Shown here in pieces: positions 1 through 8,651 of a DNA stretch of 64,000 bases. Source of the stretch: JAPLSN01 sp964482955 (GTDB taxonomy: Bacteria > Spirochaetota > Spirochaetia > Treponematales > UBA12059); assembly GCA_964482955.1 (NCBI GenBank), contig CAYZZW010000004.1, forward strand, positions 1-64,000, written 5' to 3'. A program made the position numbers and the translations under genes. Below the pieces are notes generated by a model. It made no database searches and was not told the origin of the DNA. It was given only the letters and a program-made list of their open reading frames with translations. Within the stretch, counting starts at the first letter, position 1. Every line of letters begins with the position of its first letter.

Positions 1-691
1 CGACCGCGTCGGGCCGGCCCGCGAGCAGCGCTCCCGCGGCGAGCGGCAGGGAGAGCGTGTAGCGCGCCGTCTTGTGGGCGTACATGCGGAGCACTTCGTC
101 CTCGGTGGGGGACGAGTCGGCGCGGCCCCAACGGACGTCGCGGGTCTGGGCGAAGGCCACGTCGGCCAGCTCGCGGCCGGCCAGGGCGGCGATGTCGCGC
201 AACGCGCCCGGATCCGCGTCCGCGGCGGCGAGGGTCGCGAAGCCCTCGAAGAAGGCGGCGTCGCCCGCGCAGATGCCGACGGACAGGCCTTCGTGCGCGG
301 CGTCGCGGGAGCCGGAAGCCGCCGCTTCGTCCATGAACTCGCGGTGCACGGTCTTGCCGCCGCGCCGCGTGTCGTCGCGGTCCATGATGTCGTCGTGGAC
401 GAGGAGTCCGGTCTGGAAGAGCTCCATGGCGCACGCGACGGAGGCGACGGCGTCGTCGGACGGCGCGTCGGAGAAGAGGTCGCGGCCGAGGTAGACCAGG
501 GCCGCGCGGAGCATCTTCCCGGGCAAGGTGAAGTCGCGGAGGACGTCCGCGAAGCGCGCGCCTTCGGGCCCGATGGCGGACAGGCGCTCGCCGAAGGGTT
601 CGAGGACGGACGCGACGCGGCGCGACGTGAGCGCGCGCCTGTCGGCGAGGTACGACGCGAGCGCGGACGGGTGGTTCGGGTTCATCGCCAT
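1..691 (-). CDS. Polyprenyl synthetase (isoprenyl diphosphate synthase), 3' end cut off by the window edge
   Basis: The reading frame starts at ATG 691 and is still open at base 1, giving about 230 N-terminal residues. Trans-isoprenyl diphosphate synthases condense isopentenyl diphosphate onto an allylic diphosphate to make carrier lipids or quinone side chains. What shows it: a PGKMLRA segment (the family's G-K-x-x-R substrate motif) followed by the first aspartate-rich motif HDDIMDRDDTRRG, which binds magnesium and the allylic substrate. The second aspartate-rich motif should lie beyond the window. A second ATG two codons downstream (685) is an alternative start. The chain length of the product (geranyl, octaprenyl or other) cannot be judged from this part. 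The gene reads away from the window and shares direction with the M23 gene to its right. Confidence 0.9.
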   Translation of the reverse strand, partial: MAMNPNHPSALASYLADRRALTSRRVASVLEPFGERLSAIGPEGARFADVLRDFTLPGKMLRAALVYLGRDLFSDAPSDDAVASVACAMELFQTGLLVHDDIMDRDDTRRGGKTVHREFMDEAAASGSRDAAHEGLSVGICAGDAAFFEGFATLAAADADPGALRDIAALAGRELADVAFAQTRDVRWGRADSSPTEDEVLRMYAHKTARYTLSLPLAAGALLAGRPDAV

Positions 692-761
692 GAAGGATAC
701 CACGCGGCGCGGGCGGCGCGAAAGCGGGCGCCCGGGGAGACGCGGGAGGTCTCGTGACCGG

Positions 762-1289
762 TCAGACGCCGAGCGCGAGTCGCCTCAGGCTGTGATGGAA
801 GAGGAAAAAGCCCGGCCATGCGGGCTTGCCGCCGAGCCTGAGTTCGAAATGCACATGCGGTCCCGTCGAGTTGCCGGTGGAGCCCGAGCGTCCGAGCGGC
901 GTGAGCGGCGGCAGCAATACGAGCCGGCCTTCGCGGACAGAGATCGACGACAAGTGTCCGTAGACCGACGTGAAGCCGAAGGGGTGCGCGACGACGACGT
1001 AATTCCCGAGCGCGCGGTCCGTGCCGGTTTCCTTGACCATCCCCCAGGCCGTGGCGCGGACGGGCGTGCCCGCGGGCACGGCGAGGTCGACGGCTCCGTG
1101 GAATTCGAGCGGCTGGAACGGCCGCCCCGGGATGGTGCGGAAGAAAAAGCCCGAGGTCGTCCTGCCCGTCACCGGCCAGGCGAAGGGCGGCAGGAGGAAC
1201 AGGGCGATGTTGACGGCGAGGAACGCGACGAGCGTCCGCGCGAGGAGGCGGCGGACGAAGCCGATTTTGGTCTTGGCGGTTCCTTCCAT
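762..1289 (-). CDS. Membrane-anchored M23 (LytM-type) peptidase
   Basis: A 175-residue protein with a basic N-terminus, one membrane segment at about 12-35, then a compact M23 domain outside the membrane. Zinc-ligand motifs are intact: H64xxxD68, H112 in YGHLS, and the H145-V-H147 pair. M23 enzymes cut peptidoglycan cross-bridges; here the domain fills nearly the whole protein and has no LysM partner. I chose the ATG at 1289 because an AAGGA lies just upstream; an in-frame ATG at 1340 would add 17 residues that look non-coding and has no clear ribosome site. The gene sits about 70 bp upstream of the polyprenyl synthetase on the same strand. It could act in cell-wall growth, but no partner is encoded beside it. 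Confidence 0.85.
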   Translation of the reverse strand: MEGTAKTKIGFVRRLLARTLVAFLAVNIALFLLPPFAWPVTGRTTSGFFFRTIPGRPFQPLEFHGAVDLAVPAGTPVRATAWGMVKETGTDRALGNYVVVAHPFGFTSVYGHLSSISVREGRLVLLPPLTPLGRSGSTGNSTGPHVHFELRLGGKPAWPGFFLFHHSLRRLALGV

Positions 1290-1384
1290 ATTGATCCTTG
1301 CGCGAACGGCGTTGCGCGGATGAGGGAAGCTTGGTACCATGGCCGCGATCCGCGTCGGTTGCGGCCATGGAGGTACGAAGCGCG

Positions 1385-2671
1385 ATGATCCGGAAACTCG
1401 CGGCGCTGTGCTGCGTCCTCGCCTCGGTGGCGCCCGGCGTCGCCCAAGATTCCGACCAGGCGTCGGCCGCCCCGAAGCCCGCGCAGACTTCCGCAGGCGG
1501 CACGGCCGTCGTCACCTTCAGGACGGCGCCTTCCGACGCGCGCGTGTTCGAAGGCGGCGTCGAACTGCGACTCGAACGGGCGGAGAACGGCGGCAGGACG
1601 GCGCGGCTTCCGGTCGGATCGCACCTCGTCGAAGTCCGGTCCGAAGGATACGACGGCAAGCGCGTCGCGTTCAAGGCGGCGCCGGGCGCGATCGTCGAGG
1701 CGAAGCTCGAGCGCGCCGCGTCCGGCCTCCGCTTCCTCGGCTTTCAAGCGACGTCCCGGGCGCCGAAGAGCGTCGAGTACACGCCCGACGGCCGCTACCT
1801 CGTGTCCGCGCCGCTCGCGGGAAACTTCGTGGATGTCTTCGACGCCGCGACCATGCGCCGGAAGGCGACCATGCGCGTGCCCGAGGCCTACGCGAAGCAG
1901 GAAGGCTTCGTCGAGATCGCCTTCGTGGAGAGCCTGTCGGAAATCTGGGTGTCGCAGATGCACCCGAACGTGGTTCACGTCTTTTCGCTGTCCGATTTTT
2001 CCTACAAGGCGACCATCCCCTCGGGCGGCATCTTCCCCAAGGTGCTGCTCGCCCATCCGGACGGGACGCGGGTCTTCGTGTCGAACTGGGTGTCGGGCAA
2101 CGTGGTCGTCATCGACCCGCGGACGAGGAAGATCGCGTCGACGATAGTGACCGGCGGCATCCCGCGCGGGCTCGCGCTGTCGCCCGACGGAAAGCGGCTC
2201 TTCGTCGCGGATTTCGACCGCGGCAGGATCCACGTCGTGGATCTCGCGAAGGGAACCGTGGTGAAGTCGTTCGGCTCAGGCGTCGCGATGCGGCACCTCG
2301 CCGTCGACGCCGGGGCGAAGCGGCTTTACGCCTCCGACATGGGGACGCAGTCGGTTTTCGCGTTCGACCTCGACACGTACGCGCTCCTCGGCGAAGTGAA
2401 GATCGGCGGCAACATCAACACGATCAAGCTGTCGCCCGACGCGAAGCGGCTCTACGTGTCGTCGCGCGGGCCGAACAACCCGAAGGATTACACGATCAAG
2501 GGACCGGAGTTCGGGAAGCTGGCCGTCGTCGACTGCGCCGCGCTGACCGTGATCGACTGGCAGTGGGGCATGAACCAGCCGACGGGACTGGCGGTATCGC
2601 CGGACGGGAAGACGGTCGTGATCACCGACTTCCTCGACCACCGGCTGGAAATCTACGGAGTGTGGCCATGA
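1385..2671 (+). CDS. Secreted PEGA-like / YVTN beta-propeller protein
   Basis: A 428-residue exported protein. Residues 1-21 form a signal peptide ending in GVAQ. Residues about 36-115 resemble a PEGA domain, an Ig-like wall-binding module, with its typical LPVGSHLVEVRSEGY segment. The rest is a propeller of YVTN/NHL-type blades, with repeated LSPDGKRLFV and HPDGTRVFVSN signatures. Such propellers bind ligands or partners and are seldom enzymes, so I infer an envelope binding role. The ATG at 1385 has GGAGG 11 bases upstream; in-frame ATG 1367 would spoil the signal peptide. Its stop overlaps the nudC start as ATGA, so the two are probably co-translated, although the products act in different compartments. 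Confidence 0.85.
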   Translation: MIRKLAALCCVLASVAPGVAQDSDQASAAPKPAQTSAGGTAVVTFRTAPSDARVFEGGVELRLERAENGGRTARLPVGSHLVEVRSEGYDGKRVAFKAAPGAIVEAKLERAASGLRFLGFQATSRAPKSVEYTPDGRYLVSAPLAGNFVDVFDAATMRRKATMRVPEAYAKQEGFVEIAFVESLSEIWVSQMHPNVVHVFSLSDFSYKATIPSGGIFPKVLLAHPDGTRVFVSNWVSGNVVVIDPRTRKIASTIVTGGIPRGLALSPDGKRLFVADFDRGRIHVVDLAKGTVVKSFGSGVAMRHLAVDAGAKRLYASDMGTQSVFAFDLDTYALLGEVKIGGNINTIKLSPDAKRLYVSSRGPNNPKDYTIKGPEFGKLAVVDCAALTVIDWQWGMNQPTGLAVSPDGKTVVITDFLDHRLEIYGVWP

Positions 2672-3441
2672 ACGACGCGAAGACGGTCGCGGACGCCCTG
2701 GCGTTCCGCGGCATGGAGATATTGGTGGACGCGGCGTCGGGCGATCCGGCGGCGGCGCCCGCGGGAGTCGAGACGCTCGACCGCGTGGACGCGCGCTTCG
2801 GCCTGCGGAACGCCGTGACGGTACCGTCCGGGACGCCCGCGCCCGACGGCGCCGCGTGGGTACCGGTGAGGTCGCTGCTGCAAACCCGTGAGTACGCGGA
2901 CGTGAAGGCGGCGCTCAAGACCTTCGCCATCCTCAACTGGCGGGCGACCACTCGTTACTGCGGGCGCTGCGGCGCGCCGAACGGCGACAAACCCGACGAG
3001 CCGGCGCGGGTCTGCGCCGCGTGCGGCGGCCTTTCCTTTCCGCGGCTGTCGCCGGCCATCCTGGCCGTGGTGACGAAGGGCGACACGCTCATGCTGGCGC
3101 GCAACGCCTCGTTCAAGGGCGGAACCTTCAGCCTCGTCGCCGGCTTCGTCGAGCCGGCGGAGACCTTCGAGGAGTGCGTGATCCGCGAAGTGCGCGAAGA
3201 AGTCGGCATCGAGGTCGCCAATCCGCGCTACCTCGGCTCGCAGGGCTGGCCCTTCCCCGATTCCCTCATGATCGGCTTTTCCGCCGACTGGGTGTCGGGC
3301 GACCTCCGGCCCGACGGCGTCGAGATCGCGGAGGCGGGCTGGTTCGCGCCCGACGCGCCGCCGCCGCTGCCGCTCCACGGCAGCCTCTCGCGCCGCCTCG
3401 TCGACGCGGCGTTCGACGCGATCAGAGCCCGTAGAGGGTGA
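2668..3441 (+). CDS. nudC: NAD+ / NADH diphosphatase (NudC-type Nudix hydrolase)
   Basis: A 257-residue cytosolic enzyme that cleaves NADH to NMNH and AMP; NudC homologues also remove NAD caps from RNA. Visible features are the zinc ribbon CGRC...CAAC, the full Nudix box spanning GFVEPAETFEECVIREVREE followed by VGIEV, and the NudC-specific SQGWPFPDS motif (family consensus SQPWPFPxS, here with Gly for Pro). The N-terminal third is diverged, as is usual. Its ATG overlaps the stop of the propeller gene by four bases. Its 3' end overlaps the 3' end of the oppositely oriented CHAT gene by 20 bases, which is uncommon and leaves no room for a terminator between them. Confidence 0.93.
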   Translation: MNDAKTVADALAFRGMEILVDAASGDPAAAPAGVETLDRVDARFGLRNAVTVPSGTPAPDGAAWVPVRSLLQTREYADVKAALKTFAILNWRATTRYCGRCGAPNGDKPDEPARVCAACGGLSFPRLSPAILAVVTKGDTLMLARNASFKGGTFSLVAGFVEPAETFEECVIREVREEVGIEVANPRYLGSQGWPFPDSLMIGFSADWVSGDLRPDGVEIAEAGWFAPDAPPPLPLHGSLSRRLVDAAFDAIRARRG

Positions 3442-6400
3442 AAGCCGCCCAGTAATACGGCGTGGGGCGGTTTCGCGACGAGGCGAAGTCGCGCTTGGTC
3501 TCCGCGATCGCCTCGCGCGCGCTCTTTCCTTCCTTGACGACGCGGCGATACACCGCGAGCATGAAATCCTTCGTCGCCGCGTCGTCGACGGTCCAGAGCG
3601 TCACCAGCGCGCGGCGCGCGCCCGAGGTCATGAAGGCCCGCGTGAGCCCCACGACGCCGTCGCCCTTCACGTCGCGCCCGAGGCCCGTTTCGCAGGCGGA
3701 GAGCGTGAGGAGTCCCGCGTCCAGCTCGAGGAGCGCCGCTTCCTCCACGGAGAGGTAGCCGTCTTCGCGGCTCTCCCCCGCGCCGCCCGAGGCTTCCGAC
3801 AGCACGATGGCCGAGAACTCCGGGTTGTCCGCGTCGAAGAAGCCGTGCACCGCGAAATGGACGACGCCGTAGCCCGCGAGTTCCCCGGACGCGGACAGGG
3901 CTTTCAGGTCGCGTTCCGACGCGGCGGCGCCCGATCGCACGGTCGAGGCGGCCGATCCGAAGACGTTCGCGCCGATCGCCTGGACTTCTCCGAGGGCGCC
4001 GGGCAAGTCCGGCCAGCCGTCGGGGATGAGGCGGCGGTAGTAGTCGAGCGACGATCCGAGCGCAGCTTCCGCTTCGGGGGGCGCGCCGTAGACCGCGCCG
4101 CCGAAGGCGAGGATCTTCGACGCCGCCTTGACGGGCTTCGCGGCTGCGGCGGCGAGCACGGATACCGAGGGCGCGAGCGACAGGTCGTGGTCCTGGCAGA
4201 GCCAGCGGGCGCCCGACGAGGCACGGAGCGCGTCGAAGGGCAGGAAAGCCAGCGGACCGTCGGGCACGACGACGAGGGCTTTCTTCGACGCGATGCGCGA
4301 TTCCACCGGGGCGATGAGGCCGCGGTACAGCTCTTCGGAGAGCTTCGCCACCGCCTTCGGATCGTCGTCCGCGAAGACGGCGTCGCGGAAGCGCTTCACC
4401 GCGCCGGGCCAGTCGTAGCGCGCGTCGAGCTCGACGAAGGCGACGTCCTCGCGGGTCAGGACGATGCACCAGCAATGCGGCGTGACCGGATCCTCCGCGG
4501 TCGGATCCGCTTCCTGGATCACGTACTCGAGGATGGCGGCGTCCCGCGGACAGAGTGCCTTGGCTTCGGCGAGGGTGGCCACGCGCGGGTCGCGGAGCTC
4601 GCGGTACCGGGGGACGGCGAGGAGCCGCGTCTCGACGGCGGCGATCTGCGTTTCGAGGGAGCGCTTGTCCGCGCCGAGCCTGTCGACGAGGGCGCGGTCG
4701 CGCTTGGCGTCGGGCTTGGCGAGTTCGCGCGCAAGCCGCGCGGCGGCGAACTCGAGGCGGTCGGAGAGCTCGAGCATGCGGTCGCGGTCAGCCGGGGCGA
4801 TTCCCTCAGATTCGAGCGCGGCCTTGAGGGAGAGGCGGTCGAGGAAGCCGCGGGCGCGAAGGGACTCGGCGGCTTCGAAGGCGGCGTCCGGGTCTCCGAG
4901 CTTCACGGCGGCGCGCAGGGCTTCGTGGTACACGCCGAGGTTGCGCGCCACGAAGGAGGTCCGCGTCGATCCCATGGATTTTCTGGCCGATTCGACGGCG
5001 GCCACGCCCGCCTTCGCGGCGGCGAGGGCGTCGGCGGACTTGCCCGCGTCGATGCGCGCGTCGCCGAGCGATATCGAATACTTCGCGATGTCGGCCCACG
5101 ACGACGCCTTTTGGGCGATGGCGAGGGCCTTGGCGTACCAGGCTTCCGCGCCCGCCGCGTCGCCCGCCCGCCGCGCGGAGGCTCCGAGCCGGGCGTAGCA
5201 CGCGGCGACCGAAAGGTGGTCCTGGCCGAAGGCGGCGACGGCGATGGACGAGGCGCGCTCGTAGGCCGCGACCGCTTTTTTCCGGTCTCCCTTGCCGTCC
5301 CAGGCGCGCCCGAGGCTCGCGAGGACGGGTATCAGGTTCGGGTGCTGTTTCCCGAACTTCTTTTCCTGGATTGCCGCTGCCGCGTCGAGCCGCGAGAGAG
5401 CCGCGTCCCACGCTCCCTTGCGGACGAGGACCGAGCCGATGTTCGCGTATATGACGCCGACGCTTTCGTGTTCGGGGCCGAGCAGCGCGATGTCGGTCTT
5501 GGCCGCCTTTTCGAAACACTCGATGGCGCGGTCGTATTCGCCGTTTTCGAAGCGGAGCGTTGCGAGGTTGTTGTAACAGCGCGCCGTCGCCGGATGGGTT
5601 TCGCCGAAACGGGCGAGGGTGAGGGCCAGGCTCCGGTCGTAGTATTCGGCGGCGCGGTCGAAATCGCCCCTGTCGGCGTACAGGCCGCCCAGGTTGTTGA
5701 GGCAGATGGCGACGGTTTCGTGGTCCGGTCCGAAGGCGGCCGTCATGATGTCGTACGAACGCTCGAAGCAGTCGAGGGCGCGGACGAGATCGCCCCGGTC
5801 CTGGTACGCGTAGCCCATGTTGTTGAGGGTGACGGCGTAGGAGGGATGCGTGTCGCCGACGGTTTTCGCGAAGATCGCGAGGGCTTGCCCGAACGCGTCC
5901 ATGCCGGCGCGGTAGTCGCCCTGCCTGATCCGCGCGGTGGCGAGGTTGTTGAGCGCGGCGGCGGTGTCCGCGTGCTCCGGCCCGAGGACGCGCTTCCGGA
6001 TGGCGAGGGCTTCCTCGAGCTCGGCGATGCCGCGCTCGTAGTCGCCTGAGTCCGTCCTCGTCATGCCGAGGTTGCACAGTGTCGTGGCGGCCGTCGGGCT
6101 CTCGCGGCCGAAGGCCTTTGCGAAGATGGCGAGGGCTTTTTCCATGCTGGCGACGGCGCCCTCGTAATCGCCCTTCGCGTTGAGCACGGTGCCGATGTTC
6201 GCGTAGCACGGCGCGATGTCGGGATGCTCCGGGCCGGAGATCTTTTCGAAAATGGCCTTCGTCCTTCCATAGTATTCGAGCGCGCCGTCGTAATCGCCCT
6301 TGTCGGAGAGGACGACCGCGATGTCGTTGCACGCGACCGCGACGTCGCGGTGCAGCGGCCCGCGGACCTTTTCGGAGATTGCCAGGGCGCGACGGTAACT

Positions 6401-8437
6401 CGCGAGCGCGTCGTCGAAGGCGGCGACCTTGCGGCACTCGTCGCCGAGGAGGATGTGGACGGGCGCGAGACGCTCGTCGTCCGCGCCGAAGACCGCGGCG
6501 AGGAGGTCGAGGCTCCGGCGGAAGGCGGCGATGGCCGCGCGGCTGTCGCCCTTGGCCGCGTGGGCGGTGGCCAGGTTGCCGACGATGTTCGCGGCGTCGG
6601 CCGTCTTGTCCCCGAACGCGCGGCGCTGGATGGCCAGCGCCTCCTCGAAGCGCGCGATCGCGTCGTCGTGGCGCCCGAGGTCGCCGAGGATCAAGCCCAG
6701 GTCGTTGAGGGCCGACACCGCGGCTTTTTCGTAGCCTGAGCCGGCCGCGCGGTAGACCGCGGCGGCCCGCGCCAGGTGTTCCGCCGCCTTGGCCGGATCG
6801 CCTTTTCCCATGTAGGCGCGACCCAGGTCGTGGGATACGTCGGCGACGAGCGGATCGTCCGGACCGAGCGCCTTGAGGCGGACGGCGAGGGCGCGCTCGA
6901 AGCGTTGGATGGCGCCCGCCCAATCCTCGAGGGCCGCGTACGACCTGCCCGCTTCGGCCACCACCTCGACGGCTTGCACGGAGTCCCGGCCGTGCGCGCG
7001 CTCGAAGATCGGGACGGCCTTGTCGAGATGCGTCATCGCGCGTTTCCACTCGCCGCCGTTGTTCGCGGCGATGCCCGCGAGGAAGAGGCAGGTGCCCGTC
7101 TCGAGGGAGTCGGCCCCGAACGAAGCCGTGGACCACGCGATGGCCGTCTCGAACGCGTTCACCGCTTCGGCGTAGGAGCCCTGGCGGTTGTACGCCTTGC
7201 CGAGGCCGATCAGCGCCAGGCAGGGCAGCTCGTCGTCCTTGGACGCGGTCGCCTTCAAGATCGGCGCGGCTTGCGCGAAATACCCGACGGCCCGTCCGTA
7301 GTCCTTGGAAGCCGCGCAGCTCTCGCCGAGATAGTACAGACACATGCCGGCTTCCCGTCCGTCCGGGCCGAAGAGGAGGGTCGCGGCGGACTTGAGATTT
7401 TCGAGCGACTGGATCGCGTCCTCGTACTTTCCTTCCCCCGAGGTTTTCGTGGCGATGGTGATCCACCCGACGAACATGTCCATGCGCTTGGGGATGGTGT
7501 CGACGCGCCAGGTCCACACGCCTTCGACGACCGCGACCTTCGCCGCGTCGCCCTTCGCCTCGCAGAGGTCGTGGATCGCCTCGAGCGTGCCCGCGAGCAT
7601 CTTGCCCGAACGGGACAGGCAGCCGCGCAGGAGTTCGGCGTCCGCCTGTTTGACGACGAGCGCGCGGTCGACGTCCGAGTTCGTCGCGTAGCGGCAGAAC
7701 CACAATCCCGTCCAGGCGCCGCGGCTCGACGCGCGGTTTTCGAGGAAGGTGACGAGATCGCCGTCGAAGCCCTCGACGACGCCATCGTTGAAATCGGGCT
7801 CGAGGACCGTCGCGTCGTAACCCGCGAGGAACCACGCCATGCCGGCGCGATCGTCCGAGGCGCCGAAAGACGATAAGGCCGCGACGAAGCGCGGGCCGGC
7901 GGCGCGGGGTTCGAGCGCGACGGCCTTGTCCGCGTGCGCGACCGACGCGGGCCACGAGCCGTCGACGTAGTCGAACCACGCCAGGTCCCAGTACAGGAGG
8001 TAGCGGTCGCCTTTCCGCACCGCGGCGACCGAGGTGAGGAGGAGGCGATCCGCTCCGGCGCGGTCGCCTTGTTCGCGCAGCGCGTAGGCGTGCCACGAGT
8101 ACGGATCGGCTTCCGCGGGATATCGCTTTTCGAGGATGACGAAGGCCGCGATCGACTCGTCGTACGCGCCGAGCTGGTAGAGCGAGCAGCCGCGCATCCA
8201 GAGGCATTCGTACCACGAATCCTTGACGGTGGCCGACCCGGCCTTGTGCGTCGCTTCGTACGTGAGGCCTTTCGCCTCCAACTCGAGCGTGATCTCGACC
8301 GTCGCCTCCCAATCGCCGCTCTCGTACGCCGCCAAGGCGCGCTTGTAGATGTCGGCAAGCCTATCGGCCGGCGTTTGCGAGACTGCGGGAAGGATGAACG
8401 CGGCAAGGGCGAGCGACAGGACGACGATTTTCTTCAT
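3422..8437 (-). CDS. Secreted TPR-repeat protein with C-terminal CHAT (caspase-like) domain
   Basis: A 1671-residue protein. Residues 1-20 are a signal peptide (MKKIVVLSLALAAFILPAVS). Then come about 30 TPR units of the TPR_12 kind with 42-residue spacing, recognised by recurring L-G-x-x-Y/H and A-x-x-N-N/D-L patterns. The C-terminal ~340 residues are a CHAT domain, with the catalytic pair seen as H1531 in HFAVHG and C1582 in LSACETG. CHAT proteins are clan CD relatives of caspases and separase; many are regulated by TPRs, and some act in bacterial immunity (the gRAMP-associated TPR-CHAT). Here the signal peptide points to the periplasm or exterior, unlike the phage-defence versions. The start at 8437 has GAGG upstream; the longer frame to 8857 crosses the promoter region and tandem repeats. 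Its substrate is unknown. Confidence 0.92.
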   Translation of the reverse strand: MKKIVVLSLALAAFILPAVSQTPADRLADIYKRALAAYESGDWEATVEITLELEAKGLTYEATHKAGSATVKDSWYECLWMRGCSLYQLGAYDESIAAFVILEKRYPAEADPYSWHAYALREQGDRAGADRLLLTSVAAVRKGDRYLLYWDLAWFDYVDGSWPASVAHADKAVALEPRAAGPRFVAALSSFGASDDRAGMAWFLAGYDATVLEPDFNDGVVEGFDGDLVTFLENRASSRGAWTGLWFCRYATNSDVDRALVVKQADAELLRGCLSRSGKMLAGTLEAIHDLCEAKGDAAKVAVVEGVWTWRVDTIPKRMDMFVGWITIATKTSGEGKYEDAIQSLENLKSAATLLFGPDGREAGMCLYYLGESCAASKDYGRAVGYFAQAAPILKATASKDDELPCLALIGLGKAYNRQGSYAEAVNAFETAIAWSTASFGADSLETGTCLFLAGIAANNGGEWKRAMTHLDKAVPIFERAHGRDSVQAVEVVAEAGRSYAALEDWAGAIQRFERALAVRLKALGPDDPLVADVSHDLGRAYMGKGDPAKAAEHLARAAAVYRAAGSGYEKAAVSALNDLGLILGDLGRHDDAIARFEEALAIQRRAFGDKTADAANIVGNLATAHAAKGDSRAAIAAFRRSLDLLAAVFGADDERLAPVHILLGDECRKVAAFDDALASYRRALAISEKVRGPLHRDVAVACNDIAVVLSDKGDYDGALEYYGRTKAIFEKISGPEHPDIAPCYANIGTVLNAKGDYEGAVASMEKALAIFAKAFGRESPTAATTLCNLGMTRTDSGDYERGIAELEEALAIRKRVLGPEHADTAAALNNLATARIRQGDYRAGMDAFGQALAIFAKTVGDTHPSYAVTLNNMGYAYQDRGDLVRALDCFERSYDIMTAAFGPDHETVAICLNNLGGLYADRGDFDRAAEYYDRSLALTLARFGETHPATARCYNNLATLRFENGEYDRAIECFEKAAKTDIALLGPEHESVGVIYANIGSVLVRKGAWDAALSRLDAAAAIQEKKFGKQHPNLIPVLASLGRAWDGKGDRKKAVAAYERASSIAVAAFGQDHLSVAACYARLGASARRAGDAAGAEAWYAKALAIAQKASSWADIAKYSISLGDARIDAGKSADALAAAKAGVAAVESARKSMGSTRTSFVARNLGVYHEALRAAVKLGDPDAAFEAAESLRARGFLDRLSLKAALESEGIAPADRDRMLELSDRLEFAAARLARELAKPDAKRDRALVDRLGADKRSLETQIAAVETRLLAVPRYRELRDPRVATLAEAKALCPRDAAILEYVIQEADPTAEDPVTPHCWCIVLTREDVAFVELDARYDWPGAVKRFRDAVFADDDPKAVAKLSEELYRGLIAPVESRIASKKALVVVPDGPLAFLPFDALRASSGARWLCQDHDLSLAPSVSVLAAAAAKPVKAASKILAFGGAVYGAPPEAEAALGSSLDYYRRLIPDGWPDLPGALGEVQAIGANVFGSAASTVRSGAAASERDLKALSASGELAGYGVVHFAVHGFFDADNPEFSAIVLSEASGGAGESREDGYLSVEEAALLELDAGLLTLSACETGLGRDVKGDGVVGLTRAFMTSGARRALVTLWTVDDAATKDFMLAVYRRVVKEGKSAREAIAETKRDFASSRNRPTPYYWAAFTLYGL

Positions 8438-8511
8438 GACGCACCTCGGGGACCGATGACGATCCACGAGGTAAGTATGGTTCCGGCCGCCCAGGTTCGC
8501 CAATGCCGCGG

Positions 8512-8565
8512 CATCTGACGATGCCGTGCCATCTGACGATGCCGCGCCATCCGACGATGCCGCGG
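8512..8565. repeat. Three tandem 18-bp repeats between CHAT and A2M genes
   Basis: Units at 8512-8529, 8530-8547 and 8548-8565 share the form CATCTGACGATGCCGNGN with one or two changes each; a partial unit precedes at about 8501-8511. They lie in the 214-bp divergent region, upstream of both genes. No protein-coding role is apparent. Confidence 0.9.
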
Positions 8566-8590
8566 GCCTCCTAGGCCGGCGTTTTCTCCG

Positions 8591-8619
8591 TCGACCTCCG
8601 AGCGATGTTCCTCTATAAT
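8591..8619 (+). promoter_or_regulatory. Sigma-70 type promoter for the A2M-pbpC operon
   Basis: TCGACC at 8591-8596, 17 bases, then a perfect TATAAT at 8614-8619. It lies 32 bases upstream of the lipoprotein ATG and is the only full-consensus -10 box that I noticed in the window. Confidence 0.7.
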
Positions 8620-8651
8620 TGGACCCATTCGACCAAAACGAGGAGCCATCC

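Noticed and set aside
4806..8312. 1168-codon minus-strand frame inside the CHAT gene
   Set aside because: A frame-shifted shadow of the TPR region with Arg-rich nonsense sequence.
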